Below are positions 60,782 through 64,000 of a stretch of DNA of 64,000 nt, one piece after another. The notes under the pieces were generated by a model that had not been told where the DNA came from, made no database searches, and was given only the letters and a program-made list of their open reading frames with translations. Origin of the DNA: an uncultured Catenibacillus sp. (GTDB lineage Bacteria; Bacillota; Clostridia; Lachnospirales; Lachnospiraceae); assembly GCA_934339005.1 (NCBI GenBank), contig CAKRHR010000003.1, forward strand, positions 62,001 through 126,000. The letters run 5' to 3'. Position numbers and translations under genes: made by a program. The first letter of the stretch is position 1, and each line of letters begins with the position of its first letter.

Positions 60782-61216
60782 ATGCTTGGCATGATCATTG
60801 CATTAATTTCAGGGGCTTTGATGAGTATTCAGGGCGTTTTAAATACACAATTGACGAAACAGACCAGCGTCTGGGTTTCAAATAGCTGGGTACAATTTTC
60901 TGCATTAGTTATTTGTCTTGGCGCGTGGGCGGTTACGGACCGGAAAAGTTTTGCCATGCTGTGGCAGGTGGAACATAAATATGTGCTGCTTGGCGGTATT
61001 ATCGGCGCATTTATTACCTTGACCGTCATATTAAGCATGAAAAATCTCGGTCCTGCGCAGGCGGCCCTGATTATTGTTGTAGCACAGCTTGCTGTGGCAT
61101 ACGCTATTGAACTCTTTGGCTGGTTTGATATGGAAAAAGCACAGTTTTCATGGGTAAAACTGGTGGGGCTTTTGATTGCAGTCGGTGGAATAACATTGTT
61201 CCAATTAAAAAAATAA
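60782..61216 (+). CDS. DMT-family small transporter, YdcZ/DUF606-like
   Basis: 144 residues, four hydrophobic helices forming a single EamA-like repeat: MLGMIIALISGALMSIQGVL opens it, and GGIIGAFITLTVILSMKNLG, PAQAALIIVVAQLAVAYAIE and LVGLLIAVGGITLFQLKK follow. The DUF606/YdcZ family is probably paired as homodimers; substrate unknown. The ribosome binding site is weak (AGGTGAATTTGG before ATG 60782). It has its own unit between the palindromic element and comEA. Confidence 0.85.
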   Translation: MLGMIIALISGALMSIQGVLNTQLTKQTSVWVSNSWVQFSALVICLGAWAVTDRKSFAMLWQVEHKYVLLGGIIGAFITLTVILSMKNLGPAQAALIIVVAQLAVAYAIELFGWFDMEKAQFSWVKLVGLLIAVGGITLFQLKK

Positions 61217-61342
61217 ATAGCTTTTAAAACTTTTGTAAAAAACGGCTTGTCTTTTCTGTTGAACTTGGGTAATATTAATATGTATAGTTTGCAAATAGTA
61301 TTTCTTCATCTTTGTTTTTGAAAACTGGGAGGAGGAAAAACT

Positions 61343-62158
61343 ATGTTGAAAAAAATAAACAAAAAGCTTTTAGTGGCAGTGTTATTTGTGTGTATTTCTG
61401 CGATTGTTTATAGCTGTAAGGGTACAGATGGACATGATGGCAGTGATGCGGGCGACATTGTATTTCTGGAGGAAACATCTTCTGTAAATGACGAGGCTAT
61501 TTCTGCAAAAGATGGGATGAGTTCTGTAAATACAGATGCAAATGAAGCGGTAAATTCGGCAAATTCCGTGACATCGGGGAAATCGCAAGAAGGTGCCTTG
61601 GCTCAGACGATGCAGGAGGATACAGAAGAAAACACGCAGACATCACAGCAGATTGTGGTGTATGTGTGTGGTAAAGTCAGTCATCCCGGCGTATACACAC
61701 TTGATGCGTCAGCGCGGATGATAGATGCGGTGAATGCAGCAGGTGGCATGACTGAAGATGCAGGTACAGATTATCTGAATCTGGCAGACTGGATTGCAGA
61801 TGGTGACAGGATTTATGTGCCATCAAAGGATGAGGCAGCCGAATGGGCAAAGCAAAATCCTTTAAGTGCAGGCGGTACTCAGGAACAAAGGCAGACTAAT
61901 GCCGGACAGAGTGGCAAAAGCAACCAGACTGATAATTCTGGCAATGTCCGGGCATCATCAGGTCTGGTCAATATTAACACAGCAGATAAAACACAATTAA
62001 TGACCTTGCCGGGCATTGGTGAGGCAAAGGCCGAAAGCATTATAAAATACAGAGAAAATCATGGCATTTTTCAGTCGATAGAAGCACTGAAAAATGTGTC
62101 TGGGATAAAAACAAGTGTATATGAAGGTCTAAAAGATTTCATTACAGTTGATGAATAG
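61343..62158 (+). CDS. ComEA-like protein (SLBB and helix-hairpin-helix)
   Basis: 271 residues. An N-terminal hydrophobic segment LLVAVLFVCISAIVYSC ends in a possible lipobox (VYSC) at residue ~25, so it may be a lipoprotein or anchored at the membrane. A disordered Ser/Asn/Asp-rich stretch follows to ~105. Then SLBB: VYVCGKVSHPGVYTLDAS, and at the end the DNA-binding HhH: VNINTADKTQLMTLPGIGEAK and FQSIEALKNVSGI. In competent Firmicutes ComEA binds extracellular DNA for uptake; comEC is not in the window. GGGAGGAGG precedes the ATG. Confidence 0.87.
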   Translation: MLKKINKKLLVAVLFVCISAIVYSCKGTDGHDGSDAGDIVFLEETSSVNDEAISAKDGMSSVNTDANEAVNSANSVTSGKSQEGALAQTMQEDTEENTQTSQQIVVYVCGKVSHPGVYTLDASARMIDAVNAAGGMTEDAGTDYLNLADWIADGDRIYVPSKDEAAEWAKQNPLSAGGTQEQRQTNAGQSGKSNQTDNSGNVRASSGLVNINTADKTQLMTLPGIGEAKAESIIKYRENHGIFQSIEALKNVSGIKTSVYEGLKDFITVDE

Positions 62159-62186
62159 AGTGCAGGACCATATAGCGGAGGATAAT

Positions 62187-62876
62187 ATGGAAAGACGAGT
62201 TTTAGTTGTCGATGATGAAAAATTAATTGTAAAAGGTATTAAATTCAGCCTTGAACAGGACAGTATGGATGTAGATGTTGCCTATGACGGCAATGAAGCC
62301 TTGGAAAAAGCTACTAATAATCAGTACGATGTGATTTTGCTGGATGTCATGCTTCCGGGGTTGAATGGATTTGAAGTGTGTCAGATGATTCGTGAATTTT
62401 CAGATGTGCCGATTATCATGCTGACTGCAAAAGGCGATGATATGGATAAGATTCTTGGCCTGGATTACGGTGCAGACGATTACATCACCAAACCATTTAA
62501 CATTCTTGAGGTGAAAGCACGAATCAAAGCCATTATGAGAAGAACAAAAGGCAGACAGCCTTCCAAAGAAGAATCCAAACAGGTTGTTTGTGGCGATATG
62601 CGCATCGATATGGATAGCAGGAGAGTATTTATTTCAGGCAAAGAAGTGAATCTGACAGCGAAAGAATATGATTTGCTTGAACTTCTGATTTTAAATCCAA
62701 ACAAAGTTTACAACAGAGAAGTACTTCTGAACCTCGTATGGGGTTATGATTACCCAGGTGATGTGCGAACAGTGGATGTACATGTCAGACGTCTTCGTGA
62801 GAAGATAGAAATTAATCCGAGTGAGCCAAAATATATTCATACAAAATGGGGTGTTGGTTATTTCTTCCAGAAGTAA
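62187..62876 (+). CDS. OmpR/PhoB-type response regulator
   Basis: 229 residues. Receiver domain: VLVVDDEKLIVKGI with acidic pocket, phospho-acceptor Asp53 in VILLDVMLPG, and LTAKGDD with the conserved Thr/Lys pair. The C-terminal winged helix has YDLLELLILNPNKVYNREVL and VDVHVRRLREKIE. ATG at 62187 preferred over 62148: GGAGG is well placed. It precedes the histidine kinase and they form a two-component pair; the signal is unknown. Confidence 0.95.
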   Translation: MERRVLVVDDEKLIVKGIKFSLEQDSMDVDVAYDGNEALEKATNNQYDVILLDVMLPGLNGFEVCQMIREFSDVPIIMLTAKGDDMDKILGLDYGADDYITKPFNILEVKARIKAIMRRTKGRQPSKEESKQVVCGDMRIDMDSRRVFISGKEVNLTAKEYDLLELLILNPNKVYNREVLLNLVWGYDYPGDVRTVDVHVRRLREKIEINPSEPKYIHTKWGVGYFFQK

Positions 62877-62901
62877 GAAAGTCAAAGGATTCTTTGGCAG
62901 C

Positions 62902-64000
62902 ATGTTTTTCAGATTAATTGTGATGTTTATACTCATCACGGTTATTCCGTTATTCGTGATGCGGGGAATCCTTCTTGTGACTATAAAGGACAGATTATAT
63001 AATGAGCGTGTGGACAATATTATTCAGCATGGTACCGCATTGACGCAGCAGATGGTGTCAACGGATTACTTTGGTGGTGAGAACAGAGATGCGATTATGC
63101 AGCAGATGAGCCAGCTTGCAGCCATTTATGACGGACGAATTGTGGCTATTGATGACACATATACTGTTGTAGCAGACACCTACTACAGAATTTATGATAA
63201 GACTGTGATCTCTGAGGATGCATTGGACTGTCTGCAGGGCAAACAGCACTGGCATTATAATGAAGCTGTGGACATGATAGAGGTGTCTATTCCGGTGACA
63301 GATGACACTGGTGCGGTGCTTGGTGCGTTGTTGATTAGTACGTCAACAGCAACAAAGACTGCCGCGTATTCGTACATTCTTAAAGTCAGTGATTTAGTAT
63401 TTGGCATTATCTGTGTTATTGTGCTTGTGGTGGCATTTATTTGCTCAAGAGAATTTGCAAAACCGTTTAAAGATATGGTTAAGAGTATCAATCATGTATC
63501 TGAGGGTGATTTCAGTCATTTCATTCAGATGAAGGGTTATACTGAGATTGAACAGATTTCTGCGGCATTTAATAAGATGCTTGGCAAATTAAAGACTCTT
63601 GAAGAAAGCCGTCAGGAGTTCGTATCCAACGTATCCCATGAATTAAAGACGCCGTTGACCTCTATGAAGGTACTGGCAGAGTCGTTGAATATGCAGCCTG
63701 ATGCGCCAAAAGAGCTTTATCAGGAGTTTATGGCGGATATTACAGAGGAAATCGACAGAGAAAATCAGATTATTACAGATTTATTGTCCCTTGTGAAGAT
63801 GGATAAAAAGACAGCCGATTTAAATATCAAATCTGTGAATATCAATGAAATGATTGAGCTTATTTTCAAACGTCTGCGCCCGATTGCGGCGAAGAAAAAT
63901 GTTGAACTTGCCTTTGAAAATCTGAAAACAGTCATTGCAAATGTGGATGAAGTGAAGATTACACTGGCATTTTCCAACCTGATTGAAAATGCGATTAAGT
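62902..64000 (+). CDS. Membrane sensor histidine kinase, N-terminal part (partial)
   Basis: The reading frame runs off the right edge; 366 codons are seen from ATG 62902 (AAAGGA 12 bases upstream); a GTG at 62851 is an alternative start giving a basic N-terminus. Order: a first membrane helix (residues ~3-22), an extracytoplasmic sensor of ~130 residues, second helix (~160-180), HAMP linker, and HisKA with His246 in VSNVSHELKTPLTSMK. The N-box NLIENAIK is reached at the end; the remaining ATPase motifs lie outside. Partner of the response regulator at 62187. Confidence 0.93.
   Translation, partial: MFFRLIVMFILITVIPLFVMRGILLVTIKDRLYNERVDNIIQHGTALTQQMVSTDYFGGENRDAIMQQMSQLAAIYDGRIVAIDDTYTVVADTYYRIYDKTVISEDALDCLQGKQHWHYNEAVDMIEVSIPVTDDTGAVLGALLISTSTATKTAAYSYILKVSDLVFGIICVIVLVVAFICSREFAKPFKDMVKSINHVSEGDFSHFIQMKGYTEIEQISAAFNKMLGKLKTLEESRQEFVSNVSHELKTPLTSMKVLAESLNMQPDAPKELYQEFMADITEEIDRENQIITDLLSLVKMDKKTADLNIKSVNINEMIELIFKRLRPIAAKKNVELAFENLKTVIANVDEVKITLAFSNLIENAIK

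Noticed and set aside
1..64000. CRISPR arrays, tRNA/rRNA genes, prophage or complete insertion sequences
   Set aside because: No regularly spaced repeats, no tRNA cloverleaf or rRNA segments, and no transposase or phage structural genes were seen; the only mobile-type trace is the Rpn fragment.

Overview
The window (about 40% G+C by eye) looks like chromosomal DNA of a spore-forming, strictly anaerobic Firmicute, most likely a gut Lachnospiraceae. The evidence is an alpha/beta small acid-soluble spore protein, a YerC/TrpR-type regulator, DUF1836 and CYTH genes, several Fe-S/flavin oxidoreductases, AGGAGG-type ribosome binding sites, TTGACA/TATAAT-type promoters and ArgR-type ARG boxes. The genus is not resolved. 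I saw no rRNA, tRNA, CRISPR array, prophage or complete insertion sequence.

Layout. 1-11.6 kb: the end of hemL, then a cobalamin block (cobK, cbiA, cbiB, cobD, an exonuclease III gene, cbiP, cobO, a cbiC-HD fusion) and two CobW-type metal-chaperone GTPases. One GTPase carries a long His/Asp repeat; the other is joined to a DUF1980/TIGR03943-like tail. 11.7-14.6 kb: enolase behind a long structured leader, and an sdpR-sdpI-like pair. 14.6-21.4 kb: a PucR-type regulator divergent from an unusual redox cluster made of a NuoG/GltD-like fusion, a NuoF-like protein without its flavin site, and a fumarate-reductase-like flavoprotein that lacks the usual dicarboxylate residues. 21.6-26.5 kb: yerC, DUF1836, DUF421, citrate synthase, CYTH and SASP genes. 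26.7-33.1 kb: the protein quality-control run tig-clpP-clpX-lon-ysxC.

33.4-39.4 kb is an accessory stretch of small genes and debris: GNAT, VOC, DUF6440, a U32-like Cys-rich protein, an orphan C-terminal piece of an ATC-hydrolase-like protein, a Nudix hydrolase, and a decapitated lysR joined to an Rpn-nuclease fragment that contains a perfect 16-bp inverted repeat. It ends with an Fe-S aldo/keto reductase. 39.5-53.7 kb: a P-type Ca2+ ATPase, a ferritin-like unknown, two zinc-ribbon membrane proteins, a thioesterase-Fur-aconitase-family operon, an EamA transporter, two tandem paralogous Fe-S flavoproteins and a methyltransferase. 53.8-60.5 kb: the arginine cluster, argG on the minus strand and argC-GNAT-argJ-argB-argD on the plus strand, sharing a control region with ARG boxes. 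60.6-64 kb: a palindrome-rich element, a YdcZ-type transporter, a ComEA-like protein, and a response regulator/histidine kinase pair that runs off the end.

Most noteworthy: the PucR-linked redox module with its substrate-unassigned reductase, the CbiC-HD fusion with its two-CobW partner set, the structured RNA leader of enolase, the lysR/Rpn junction, the acetyltransferase inside the arginine operon, and the nested inverted repeats after argD. All functional statements come from reading motifs without database searches.
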